Below are positions 21,166 through 29,651 of a DNA stretch of 32,212 nucleotides, in pieces. Within the stretch, counting starts at the first letter, position 1. Each line of letters starts with the position of its first letter. The notes under the pieces were generated by a model. That model saw nothing but the letters and a program-made list of their open reading frames with translations. It was not told where the DNA came from and ran no database searches. Position numbers and translations under genes: made by a program. The DNA comes from an uncultured Pelagibacteraceae bacterium (GTDB taxonomy: Bacteria; Pseudomonadota; Alphaproteobacteria; Pelagibacterales; Pelagibacteraceae): the NCBI GenBank assembly GCA_902551445.1, contig CACDDB010000007.1:1-32212 (forward strand). Reading direction: 5' to 3'.

Positions 21166-23541
21166 TTATGCTGCTTCCGAATTTCTTTTTTTATTTTGAT
21201 TATATGCTTTCCATACTTTTTCGGCTGTTGCTGGCATTGAAATCTCTGTTCCTATAGCATTCATCACAGCGTTCATTACAGCTGGAGGAGCGGCAATTGC
21301 TCCAGCCTCTCCACACCCTTTTGTTCCAAGTGGATTTGAAGTTGCTGGCGTGCAAGTAAATCCTAAATTAAAATCTGGGAAATTATCAGCTCTTGGCATT
21401 GTATAATCCATGTAAGAAGCTGTAACTAACTGTCCTGTTTCATCGTAATGACAATTTTCATAAAGCGCCTGCCCTATTCCTTGAGCTAGTCCACCGTGTA
21501 CTTGTCCTTCAACTACTAAAGGATTAATAATAGTTCCAAAGTCATCTATAGCAGTATACTTAACTACTTTTGTTTCTCCTGTGTCAGGATCTACTTCTAC
21601 TTCACAAATGTGTGAACCTGCTGGAAAAGAAAAGTTAGCAGGATCAAAAAATGATGTTTCTTTAAGTCCTGGCTCTTCGCCTTCAGGTAAAGGTGATTTA
21701 ACCTCACCATAAGTACCTGGTAAATAGCAAGCAAATGCTATTTCACCTATTGTTTTCTTTTTATTCGATTTTGCTACAACAAATTCACCATTACTAAACT
21801 CTACGTCATCTACGCTTGCTTCTAACATTTTTGCTGCAACTCTTTTTCCTTTTGCTATTATTTTATCACAGGCTTTAACTATTGCTGTTCCGCCTACTGT
21901 TAAGGATCTTGAACCATAAGTTCCATATCCAAAAGGTCCTTTGTCTGTATCTCCATGAGAAATTTCAATATTCTCTATTGGCACCCCTAACTGATCTGCC
22001 GCGATTTGTGCAAATGTAGTATCATGACCTTGTCCATGACTATGTGAACCTGTAAATACAGTAACATTTCCCGTTGGATTAAATCTTACTTCTGCAGATT
22101 CCCACAATCCTATTCCACATCCTAACATCATAACAACGGGCGATGGTGCTATACCGCAAGCCTCAAAGTATGAACATAACCCAATTCCTCTTAATTTTCC
22201 TTTAGAAGCAGACTCTCTTTTTCTTTTCTCAAAACCCTTGTAGTCAGCTAACTCCATAGCTTTATTTAAACCTGCAACATAGTCTCCTGAGTCTACAGAA
22301 TGAACTAATGTTTGTTGGTATGGAAATTGAGTTGGAAAATTTTTCATTCGAATTTCAGCTGGATCCATTCCTAGCTCTCTTGCTGCTTTCTCTACCAATG
22401 TTTCAATTGTATAAGTTGCTTCAGGTCTTCCGGCTCCTCTATAAGCATCTACTGGTGCCGTATTAGTAAATACAGCTTTTACATTCGTATATGCTGCTGG
22501 CATTTTGTAAACTCCAGTAGCACAAGGACCAAATAGATAAGTTGGTGTAACGGTTCCAAATACCGAAGCATAAGCACCAAGATTTGCAATTGTTTCGTTT
22601 TTAAAACCTAAAAATGTTCCGTCATTTTTAACTGCAAGCTCAGCATGAGTAACATGGTCTCTTCCGTGACAATCCGATAAAAAGGACTCTGTTCTATCTG
22701 CAACCCATTTTACTGGTCTCTCGATTTTTTTTGCTGCCCAACTACACACAACTTCTTCGGCATAAGGATAAATCTTTGATCCAAATCCTCCACCAACATC
22801 TGGAGCTATAACTCTTAGTTTGTTTTCTGGAGCAACTCCATTGAATGCGGAAATAATAATTCTAGCTAAGTGAGGATTTTGACTAGTTGTATATAAAGTA
22901 ATTTCTTCTGTAGATGGATTGTAATCTGCATTTGCTGCTCTCGGTTCCATTGCATTAGGAACAAGTCTATTATTAATTAAATCAATTTTAATTACTTTAT
23001 CGGCTTTTTCAAAAGCTTCTTTCACTTTCGTTCTATCACCTAATAACCAATCAAAACATAAATTTTTTGGAATATCTTTATATATTTGATCTGAACTCAT
23101 CGCATCTTTTGTATCTACTACAGCTTTAAGTATTTTATAATCAACTTTAACAATTTCAGCTGCATTTCTAGCTTCGTCAAGCGACTCTGCTATTACTACA
23201 GCAACATGATCTCCTACATAATTAACTGTATCGTTTGCGAGAGGTGGGTGAGCGGGAACTTTCATATCAGAACCATCTTCACTTTTAATCCTCCACCCAG
23301 CTATCAAACCTCCTATTTTATCATTGGCAATATCTGCTCCTGTAAGTATAGACACTACTCCGGGAGCTTTCATTGCTTTGGTTATATCAACTTTTTTAAT
23401 TTGTGCTCTTGCATGAGGTGAACGTACAAAATACGCAAATGTTTGATTTACGAAGTTTACATCTGCTGTGTATTTACCTCTTCCAGTTAAAAGTTTTTTA
23501 TCCTCTTTTCTTTCAACTCTAGATCCAACTAAACTTGCCAT
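21166..23541 (-). CDS. coxL: Form II CO dehydrogenase-like large (molybdenum) subunit
   Basis: The 791-residue catalytic subunit of a xanthine-oxidase-family Mo hydroxylase. GSRVERKEDKKLLTGRGKY opens the chain; QNPHLARI and the GGGFGSKIYPYAEE segment bind the cofactor. The active-site loop is AYRGAGR (366-372), diagnostic of form II; true form I CO dehydrogenases have AYxCSFR with the copper-binding Cys. The catalytic base is Glu745 in GCGEAGAIAAPP. It probably hydroxylates an aldehyde or N-heterocycle; CO oxidation by form II enzymes is doubtful. A good Shine-Dalgarno (AGGAGA) precedes the start. coxS lies 13 bases upstream and coxM 9 bases downstream. The full length and all motifs indicate an active gene. 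Confidence 0.95.
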   Translation of the reverse strand: MASLVGSRVERKEDKKLLTGRGKYTADVNFVNQTFAYFVRSPHARAQIKKVDITKAMKAPGVVSILTGADIANDKIGGLIAGWRIKSEDGSDMKVPAHPPLANDTVNYVGDHVAVVIAESLDEARNAAEIVKVDYKILKAVVDTKDAMSSDQIYKDIPKNLCFDWLLGDRTKVKEAFEKADKVIKIDLINNRLVPNAMEPRAANADYNPSTEEITLYTTSQNPHLARIIISAFNGVAPENKLRVIAPDVGGGFGSKIYPYAEEVVCSWAAKKIERPVKWVADRTESFLSDCHGRDHVTHAELAVKNDGTFLGFKNETIANLGAYASVFGTVTPTYLFGPCATGVYKMPAAYTNVKAVFTNTAPVDAYRGAGRPEATYTIETLVEKAARELGMDPAEIRMKNFPTQFPYQQTLVHSVDSGDYVAGLNKAMELADYKGFEKRKRESASKGKLRGIGLCSYFEACGIAPSPVVMMLGCGIGLWESAEVRFNPTGNVTVFTGSHSHGQGHDTTFAQIAADQLGVPIENIEISHGDTDKGPFGYGTYGSRSLTVGGTAIVKACDKIIAKGKRVAAKMLEASVDDVEFSNGEFVVAKSNKKKTIGEIAFACYLPGTYGEVKSPLPEGEEPGLKETSFFDPANFSFPAGSHICEVEVDPDTGETKVVKYTAIDDFGTIINPLVVEGQVHGGLAQGIGQALYENCHYDETGQLVTASYMDYTMPRADNFPDFNLGFTCTPATSNPLGTKGCGEAGAIAAPPAVMNAVMNAIGTEISMPATAEKVWKAYNQNKKRNSEAA

Positions 23542-23554
23542 ATCTTTTTTTCTC

Positions 23555-24016
23555 CTACATTTTAGAAGCTGCTTCTTTAACAGCAGCTACTATATTTTGA
23601 TAACCAGTACATCTACAGATATTTCCTTCTAACCATTCTCTAATTTCTGTATCACTTGGTTTTTTATTATTTTGTAATAAATCAATTGCACTCATAACCA
23701 TTCCTGGAGTACAAAAACCACATTGTAATCCATGAAGTTTTTTAAATGCTTCTTGCATCGGATGCATATTTCCATTTTTAGCAATACCTTCTATCGTTGT
23801 TATTTTCGATCCATCAACGTCTGCAGCAAGTGCAGTGCAACTTTTTATTGATTTGCCATCAACATGTACAACGCAAGCTCCACATTGGCTTGTATCACAT
23901 CCAACATGTGTTCCCGTTAAATTTAAATTTTCTCTGATAAAGACTGATAATATTGTATGATCTTGTATTTCTTTGGTGACTTTCTTGCCATTTACTTCAA
24001 CGCTTATCTTTTTCAT
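23555..24016 (-). CDS. coxS: CO dehydrogenase-like small subunit (two [2Fe-2S] clusters)
   Basis: The 153-residue iron-sulfur subunit has a plant-ferredoxin-type cluster bound by Cys40, Cys45, Cys48 and Cys60 (CDTSQCGAC...SC) and a second, helical-domain cluster bound by Cys99, Cys102, Cys134 and Cys136 (CGFC...CRC). All eight ligands are present at normal spacing, so the protein should be functional. It is the first gene after a 103-base gap below coxG, with the strongest Shine-Dalgarno in the region (AAGGAGGTG), and is followed by coxL and coxM. Confidence 0.95.
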   Translation of the reverse strand: MKKISVEVNGKKVTKEIQDHTILSVFIRENLNLTGTHVGCDTSQCGACVVHVDGKSIKSCTALAADVDGSKITTIEGIAKNGNMHPMQEAFKKLHGLQCGFCTPGMVMSAIDLLQNNKKPSDTEIREWLEGNICRCTGYQNIVAAVKEAASKM

Positions 24017-24020
24017 GTCC

Positions 24021-24029
24021 CACCTCCTT
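24021..24029 (-). promoter_or_regulatory. Strong ribosome binding site of coxS
   Basis: On the leftward strand AAGGAGGTG lies 4 bases before the coxS ATG. Eight or nine matches to the anti-Shine-Dalgarno sequence are unusual beside the weak sites of most genes here and indicate high expression of the Mo hydroxylase. The 103-base gap 24017-24119 probably also holds a promoter; a TTGAAC-like element is present but its -10 partner is unclear. Confidence 0.65.
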
Positions 24030-24119
24030 GAAAAAGCGACTATTTTGTTAAGATCATTTAAACATAATTAAAAAAAATGTTCAATTAATTATCAAAATTT
24101 GATTCTACTTTAACGCGAC

Positions 24120-24707
24120 TCAAATAATTAAATATGTAGCTATTCCTAATAAAATTATTGAAGATATGTAAATTATGATCTTTTTATTCAAAATATTTTT
24201 TGATTGATTTTGATTATTTGATTTTTGACTTTCATCAATTGCTTTAAAATCCACTTTTTTTGAATTTTCTTGTGTTGAAATCAGCTCTGAGAATTTTCCA
24301 AAAAAAATGTCTGCCATTTTTTTAGCAGTCATATCAATTAATCGCGATCCAACTTGAGCAATTTTTCCTCCAACATTTGCTTCAACTTCATAAATAAGTT
24401 TAGTTCCACCACCAGATTCCTCTAGTTTTACTCTCGCTTTTCCAGAAGCAAAACCTACTGGTGAATTTCCAGAACCTTCAATTAGATAACTATCGGGTGT
24501 TTTTATTTCCTTTAATTCAATATCACCAGTAAAAGTAGCATTAAATGGTCCAATTTTATTTGTTGCAGTTGCAGTAAAATTTGTATCGGAATTTCTTTTA
24601 AATTCTTCACATCCAGGAATTGATTTTTTCAAAATCTCAGGATCGTTTAATGCTTCCCAAACTTTTTGTTTATTTTGATTAATTTGATAATAGCCTGATA
24701 ATTTCAT
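24120..24707 (-). CDS. coxG: CoxG-like SRPBCC protein with C-terminal membrane anchor
   Basis: CoxG proteins anchor or support Cox-type enzymes at the membrane and may bind a quinone-like ligand, by what is known of recent family work. The 195-residue chain begins MKLSGYYQINQNKQKVWEAL and has the SRPBCC strands PGCEEFKRN, NKIGPFNATFTGDIEL, GSGNSPVGFASGKARV and KLIYEVEANVGGKIAQVGSRLI, all typical of CoxG. The C-terminal linker (150-175, Gln/Asn/Ser rich) ends in one hydrophobic segment (about 176-195). The protein therefore sits on the cytoplasmic face, tethered to the membrane. It lies upstream of coxS on the same strand, 103 bases away. Confidence 0.9.
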   Translation of the reverse strand: MKLSGYYQINQNKQKVWEALNDPEILKKSIPGCEEFKRNSDTNFTATATNKIGPFNATFTGDIELKEIKTPDSYLIEGSGNSPVGFASGKARVKLEESGGGTKLIYEVEANVGGKIAQVGSRLIDMTAKKMADIFFGKFSELISTQENSKKVDFKAIDESQKSNNQNQSKNILNKKIIIYISSIILLGIATYLII

Positions 24708-24756
24708 TTCTATTTTTTACCATAAAAAAAATAATGTTTAAACTTGAATCAACAAG

Positions 24757-25587
24757 TCATAAAGTTCTGAAAAGAATTTTATATTTGTCAGAATTTTCAA
24801 ATTCTATCTCATCACTATATATTATCAATCCGTAAAGATTATCTAAATTTAGAGGCAATTTAATTTTCACTAATTCAATAATTTTTAAAAAAATAATGAT
24901 AAAGTTTACTGGTATTGGAATCGTTAATTTATTATTAGAAATTTTTTTAATTAACTGTTTAAATGTTATGCTTGTTTTAGAGCAACAATAATAAATTTTT
25001 GATAAATCACAATTTTTGTCATTATAAATATTTATTATGAAGTTTGACAAATCTTCATAGTGACATAAATGTAATTTAAAACTACCACTGCCAATTAAAG
25101 GAATGATTGGGATTTTTTTGCAAATATTACTAATTTTTTCTATTAATTTTGAATCTCCTCCAAAAAAAAGTCCTGCTCTTAAATTAATCACTCCATATTT
25201 TTTTGAAACTTTTTCTATTTCCATTTTTGTTTTTCCATAAATAGATTTTGCTTTATTAAAAGAACTTAAAGAAGATATATGAATTATTTTTTCTACATTC
25301 ATTTTTTTCGCATAATCAAATAATTTTTCTGATCCGTTGACATTTGTTGAAATACTTTTTTCTAAGCTTTTTGCTGAAAAGTCGTAGGCTGTGTGAATTA
25401 ATAAATTACAATTTTCAAGTACGTTATATTTAAAATTCTCGATTTTTTTCAAATTAAAATTAAATTGATCATTTTTATTTGAACTAGATAATTCTACTAC
25501 TTGCCAACCATTTTTTTTAAATATTATTGATAATTGCTTTCCTAAATATCCATTGCTACCTGTTATGATGCATTTTTTTTTATCCAT
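24757..25587 (-). CDS. NAD-dependent epimerase/dehydratase family protein
   Basis: A 276-residue extended short-chain dehydrogenase. The cofactor motif is GSNGYLG (10-16), IHISSLSSF (102-110) supplies the catalytic Ser, and the Tyr-x3-Lys pair is Tyr117 and Lys121. The following INLRAGLFFGG resembles nucleotide-sugar epimerases and reductases. The chain is shorter than full UDP-glucose 4-epimerases (about 330), so it may act as a reductase or epimerase on a different nucleotide sugar. It is the last gene of the leftward glycan operon, 9 bases after the flavoprotein, and is very rich in AAA/AAT/ATT codons. No exact substrate can be assigned. Confidence 0.82.
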   Translation of the reverse strand: MDKKKCIITGSNGYLGKQLSIIFKKNGWQVVELSSSNKNDQFNFNLKKIENFKYNVLENCNLLIHTAYDFSAKSLEKSISTNVNGSEKLFDYAKKMNVEKIIHISSLSSFNKAKSIYGKTKMEIEKVSKKYGVINLRAGLFFGGDSKLIEKISNICKKIPIIPLIGSGSFKLHLCHYEDLSNFIINIYNDKNCDLSKIYYCCSKTSITFKQLIKKISNNKLTIPIPVNFIIIFLKIIELVKIKLPLNLDNLYGLIIYSDEIEFENSDKYKILFRTL

Positions 25588-25596
25588 ATGATTTTA

Positions 25597-26850
25597 TTAT
25601 ATTTTTTTATTACTTAGTATCATTCTTAAAATGTTATTTAATGAAAATATTGTAATTGGTGAAATATCTATATCGTTAAGTATTGAAGAATCGGAAATGT
25701 ATATATTCTTATGGTTGTTCAACTTACCATATTTACTAACTCCAAGTTTAATACTCCTATTCTTGGTAATTGGTATCGATCCACCCAAATGATTTGATGC
25801 ACCAATTTTATTAAAAAATAATTTTTTTATATTTAAAACTTTATTTTGTTTGTTAAATTTTTTTATATCAGTTTTAAATTGAGATATGTTAAATCTAAAA
25901 TTTGGTTTTCCTTCTATTGTAAATTTGCTAGATTTTTTTGAAATATTTATTTTTCCAGAATAATTAGAGTTAAGATAACATTGTCCAATAAAGTATTTGT
26001 TTTTATTAAGATTATTTAAATTCTTTAAATAGTTTTTAAAAAACAAACCTAAAATATTTTTTAATGAATAAAGTTGGCAAGAAAAATTATACTTTCCACA
26101 TATTACATTAAAAAAACGACTTTTTAATTTATTATTAACCTTGATTAAAGCATAAAAATGTTGGGTTTCTTTTAAAACTATTTTTTTTATATTTTTAATA
26201 GAATTTAATATTAATTTAGATGTTTCTATTGGACCACAAGACAAAAATAGTTTTGAATAAGGTAAACTAATTTGATCGTTAGTTTTGATATCATGAATCT
26301 TTAATATAGAATTTTTCAAATCAATTTTTTTTACGAATAAATTACTTTTAAAAATTATTTTTTTTTTTAATAAGTATCTTTTTAAATTTGAAACATCCTT
26401 CTTTGATACTGAATAGTTTTTTTCTAATAAATAATTATTTATTTTTTTATTCTTATTTTTTATATATTTAATTTTTATTATTTTTAATAAATTTATTATT
26501 TCTTTTTTATATTTTAGTATTTCACTTTTTTTAATAAGACTATTATTATAATTATATTCACCAATATTACCAACTACTCCACCCCATATATTAGATTGTC
26601 CTCCTTCCATATGTGAAAGCAAATATTTGCAATTAATTACATTTGATTTATTTAATTTATTAATTTTTTTTGATAAAAAATTGGAATTATTTAGAATTTC
26701 TCCGTTATTTTTTAATAAATATTTTATTAAAGAAATATTTTTTATTTTATTTTTTTCTCCTGGAGAAATTATAGTAGATTTAATTCCTTTTTTATTTAAT
26801 GCATATGCTGTGGTTAATCCTGAAAAACCTGAGCCAATTATATAAATCAT
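25597..26850 (-). CDS. GMC-like FAD-dependent oxidoreductase
   Basis: The 417-residue flavoprotein opens with YIIGSGFSGLTTAYAL, the dinucleotide-binding fold with Gly6, Gly8 and Gly11. GGQSNIWGG (about 83-91) matches the conserved N-terminal FAD contact of GMC oxidoreductases, and the C-terminal ASNHLGG and NIYISDSSIL ... SPITIFSLNNILRM match the family's second signature with the catalytic His in the NHLGG segment. At 417 residues it lacks part of the substrate domain of choline dehydrogenase-sized members. It adjoins a GT2 glycosyltransferase one base upstream and an epimerase 9 bases downstream, so it probably oxidises a sugar or lipid-linked alcohol in envelope synthesis (inference). Base composition is extremely A/T-rich. 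Confidence 0.75.
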   Translation of the reverse strand: MIYIIGSGFSGLTTAYALNKKGIKSTIISPGEKNKIKNISLIKYLLKNNGEILNNSNFLSKKINKLNKSNVINCKYLLSHMEGGQSNIWGGVVGNIGEYNYNNSLIKKSEILKYKKEIINLLKIIKIKYIKNKNKKINNYLLEKNYSVSKKDVSNLKRYLLKKKIIFKSNLFVKKIDLKNSILKIHDIKTNDQISLPYSKLFLSCGPIETSKLILNSIKNIKKIVLKETQHFYALIKVNNKLKSRFFNVICGKYNFSCQLYSLKNILGLFFKNYLKNLNNLNKNKYFIGQCYLNSNYSGKINISKKSSKFTIEGKPNFRFNISQFKTDIKKFNKQNKVLNIKKLFFNKIGASNHLGGSIPITKNRSIKLGVSKYGKLNNHKNIYISDSSILNDIDISPITIFSLNNILRMILSNKKI

Positions 26851-27738
26851 TTATTCATCATTTTTTTTATTAGAGTTTTGTCTAATTAAATCTAATAAGA
26901 ATCCAAAAAAAAGTGAGATAAATGAAAGCATAAAAGAAAAGCCAGAGAAAAAAATATAAATAATCGACGGATTTTTAAAATTTAGGAAAAATAATATAAT
27001 TGAAACAATTACAAAAAAAATAAAAAATAATAAAAATAATTTTAGTGGATTATAATATATTATTGCCTCAACGATATATTGTAAGGTCCTTAACGAATCT
27101 CTGAATATTTTAACATGGCTTTTACCTGTCCTAACTTCATATTCTATAGGATGATACTTAACAAATTTTGTGTTCAACATATATGCCAATGTTAAGGATG
27201 TAGTAAAACTAAATGTATTACACAAGTGTGGTAAAAATGAATTTATAGTTTTTTTTGAGAACACTCTTAGCCCAGAATTTACATCCACAATTTTTCTTCC
27301 AGTTGTCCATTGAACTAAAAATTTTAGAAGTTTTCTAAATAGAAATTTAAAAAATGAGCCATAGTATTCTTTTCCTTTTCTTGCCCCTACAACCATGTCA
27401 TAACCAGATGAAGTATTTAAACTTTCAAAATAAAGATTTAATAATTCAGATATATGTTTGGATGGATATGAGTCATCAATATCGCTAATTACTATTGTGT
27501 CAAATTTTGCATTTTTTATTCCTGTTTTTAAAGCTGCTCCATAGCCAATGTTGTGAGGATGTTTAACAATATTTATATCTAAGTTTTTTAGTTTTTCTTG
27601 TGAATGATCGTTTGACCCGTCGTCCACAACTATAATTTCGTAATCTTTTCCGTATTTATCTAATTCCTTTTTTATAGAATCTATATTTTTTTCAATGGAT
27701 GCTTCTTCATTAAAACAAGGTAATACTACTGATATCAT
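26851..27738 (-). CDS. Family 2 glycosyltransferase with two membrane segments
   Basis: The 295-residue protein is a GT2 enzyme of the polyprenyl-phosphate-sugar type (DPM1/GtrB-like). It has VVLPCFNEE (4-12), VVDDGSND (37-44, nucleotide contact), HNIGYGAALKTGI, the metal motif Asp86-x-Asp88, and VDVNSGLRVFSKK (151-163, acceptor loop). The C-terminus has two hydrophobic helices (about 231-252 and 258-284) that hold it in the membrane. It likely attaches a sugar from a nucleotide donor to undecaprenyl phosphate for later use by the membrane protein at 29651-31450. Its start overlaps the AsnB stop by 4 bases. Confidence 0.88.
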   Translation of the reverse strand: MISVVLPCFNEEASIEKNIDSIKKELDKYGKDYEIIVVDDGSNDHSQEKLKNLDINIVKHPHNIGYGAALKTGIKNAKFDTIVISDIDDSYPSKHISELLNLYFESLNTSSGYDMVVGARKGKEYYGSFFKFLFRKLLKFLVQWTTGRKIVDVNSGLRVFSKKTINSFLPHLCNTFSFTTSLTLAYMLNTKFVKYHPIEYEVRTGKSHVKIFRDSLRTLQYIVEAIIYYNPLKLFLLFFIFFVIVSIILFFLNFKNPSIIYIFFSGFSFMLSFISLFFGFLLDLIRQNSNKKNDE

Positions 27739-29651
27739 AATTTATTTTCGAGTTTATTATTTATAATCCATTGACTCAAACAAATTAAATTAAATATTTT
27801 ATATGATTGATCCTCTTCCATATTTTGATGCGAATCCCAAATCTTATTTATTTCATTATTACAAAACAAATTCTTCATAAATTGAGTATTAAGTAAATCA
27901 TAGGCCATTTCTTTAAAATCTTTATCAAAAACTAGCCATAAACCTATAGGCGTTCCAAAGCCGCTTTTCTTTTTTTGAAACAATGATTTTGGCAATTTTT
28001 TTTTAACAATAGATTTTAAGATTCTTTTTCTTTCAAAAAATTTTATTTTATAATTTATAGGTAATGAACAAACATATTCAACAATTTTACTGTCTAGAAA
28101 TGGAAGTCTAGATTCTTGTGAATTATACATTGTTGATCTATCAATTTTATATAATATGTCATTAGGAAACCATGATTTTAAATCTATATACATATACTGA
28201 TCTAAATAATTAACATCTGGTAGTTTTACTAATTCATTATCTATGAATTCTAAAAAATCATAATTAATAAATTTATGGTCATATTTATTAAAAATATTTA
28301 TTCTTTCATTTATGGAAAATATCTCTCTCCATAAAATATGAGAATAATTATTCTTTTTTGATAATGCATTTAAAAACTTTGTTATTTTGTAATCCACACC
28401 TACTTTGGTGAATTTGGTTTTAAATAATTTGGCAATTATGCTCTTTACAAATTTAGATTTCAAATTCATTTTGGGGAGAAATTTTCTATAAATATCTGCA
28501 ATATAAGTATCATAGCCGCAAAATAATTCATCACCTCCATCTCCGGACAGAACAACTTTTGATTTAACAGTTGAATATTTTGATAAATAATATGTTGCTA
28601 TAAATGATGTGTCTGACATAGGTTGATCCATTGCATCAATTAGGCTTGGAAAATCATCAACTAAATTTTTTCCCTTTGGTATTTCGTAATAATCCAATTT
28701 TATTTTTAAATAATCTGAAATAATTTTTGCATCTTCATATTCGTTAAAATCTTTTTCTTTAAAAAATATATTATGGGCAGTCATTTTATGATTATCTATT
28801 TCTTTTAATTGTAAAGATATTGTACTTGAGTCAATTCCTCCTGATAGGAATGTTCCATTGTCAACATCACTGAACATTCTCGCCTCAACAGAATCTTTAA
28901 TTAAATGATTTAACTTTTGTGATGAATCCTCAAACGTATCTTTTGTTTTATGTTTAAAATAATTTTCTATAAACCAATATTGCATTACTTTGGTATCTTT
29001 TTTGTATTTTTTTAAATCTATTGAAATGTAGCTTGCTGGTGGAAGTGAAAATAAATTTTTAAAAAATGTTTTATTATTTATTAAGTAATTTAAAGTCAAA
29101 TATTCATTAAAACTAGAATGGTCAAAATTCAGCTCATCTTTTATCTCTTTAACAGCTAAAAAAGATTTTATTTCTGAGGAAAACAAAAAACCGATTTTAT
29201 TTGAAAAATAATAAAAAAGAGGTTTTTCACCTAATTTATCCCTTGCTAATAATATTTTTTTTTCTTTTTCATCCCAAATACAAAAGGCAAACATGCCCTC
29301 AAGTTTATTTAAAAAATTTTCTCCCCATTCAGCATAAGACTTCAAAATTACTTCAGTATCACCATTAGTTTTAAATTGATGTCCTGAATGCTCTAATTCT
29401 TTTCTTAACTTTTTAAAATTATAGATCTCACCATTAAATATAATAACATTATTATTTGTACTATCTTTCATTGGCTGAGTTGATTTTTCTAAATCAATAA
29501 TTGAAAGCCTTTTATGACCAAAAGAAACATACTCGTTATCAAAATATCCAGTATCATCTGGCCCTCTATGATTTAGTCTTGAAGCCATCAATTTTACAAT
29601 TTCAATTGAAGGTTTTTTTTCGAAATTACAAATCCCTGCTATTCCACACAT
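27735..29651 (-). CDS. asnB: Glutamine-dependent asparagine synthetase-like amidotransferase
   Basis: The 638-residue protein has a class II glutamine amidotransferase domain with nucleophile Cys2 (MCGIAG), Arg48 in HKRLSIID, the FNGEIYN segment (72-78) and NGDTEV, followed by an ATP-pyrophosphatase synthetase domain with SGGIDSS (270-276) and SGDGGDELFCGY. All catalytic residues of AsnB are kept. Copies in polysaccharide clusters often amidate a sugar-acid carboxylate rather than aspartate, and the operon here (glycosyltransferase, flavoprotein, epimerase, membrane protein) suggests that (inference). The membrane-protein gene ends on its first base, and it overlaps the next gene by 4 bases, so translation is tightly coupled. 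Confidence 0.92.
   Translation of the reverse strand: MCGIAGICNFEKKPSIEIVKLMASRLNHRGPDDTGYFDNEYVSFGHKRLSIIDLEKSTQPMKDSTNNNVIIFNGEIYNFKKLRKELEHSGHQFKTNGDTEVILKSYAEWGENFLNKLEGMFAFCIWDEKEKKILLARDKLGEKPLFYYFSNKIGFLFSSEIKSFLAVKEIKDELNFDHSSFNEYLTLNYLINNKTFFKNLFSLPPASYISIDLKKYKKDTKVMQYWFIENYFKHKTKDTFEDSSQKLNHLIKDSVEARMFSDVDNGTFLSGGIDSSTISLQLKEIDNHKMTAHNIFFKEKDFNEYEDAKIISDYLKIKLDYYEIPKGKNLVDDFPSLIDAMDQPMSDTSFIATYYLSKYSTVKSKVVLSGDGGDELFCGYDTYIADIYRKFLPKMNLKSKFVKSIIAKLFKTKFTKVGVDYKITKFLNALSKKNNYSHILWREIFSINERINIFNKYDHKFINYDFLEFIDNELVKLPDVNYLDQYMYIDLKSWFPNDILYKIDRSTMYNSQESRLPFLDSKIVEYVCSLPINYKIKFFERKRILKSIVKKKLPKSLFQKKKSGFGTPIGLWLVFDKDFKEMAYDLLNTQFMKNLFCNNEINKIWDSHQNMEEDQSYKIFNLICLSQWIINNKLENKL

Noticed and set aside
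21166..23541. True form I aerobic CO dehydrogenase
   Set aside because: The active-site loop is AYRGAGR, not AYxCSFR; the copper-binding Cys is absent.
24034..24119. GCGACT occurring twice in the coxG-coxS gap as a regulatory repeat
   Set aside because: Only six bases, two copies 79 bases apart, with no symmetry or link to a promoter element.
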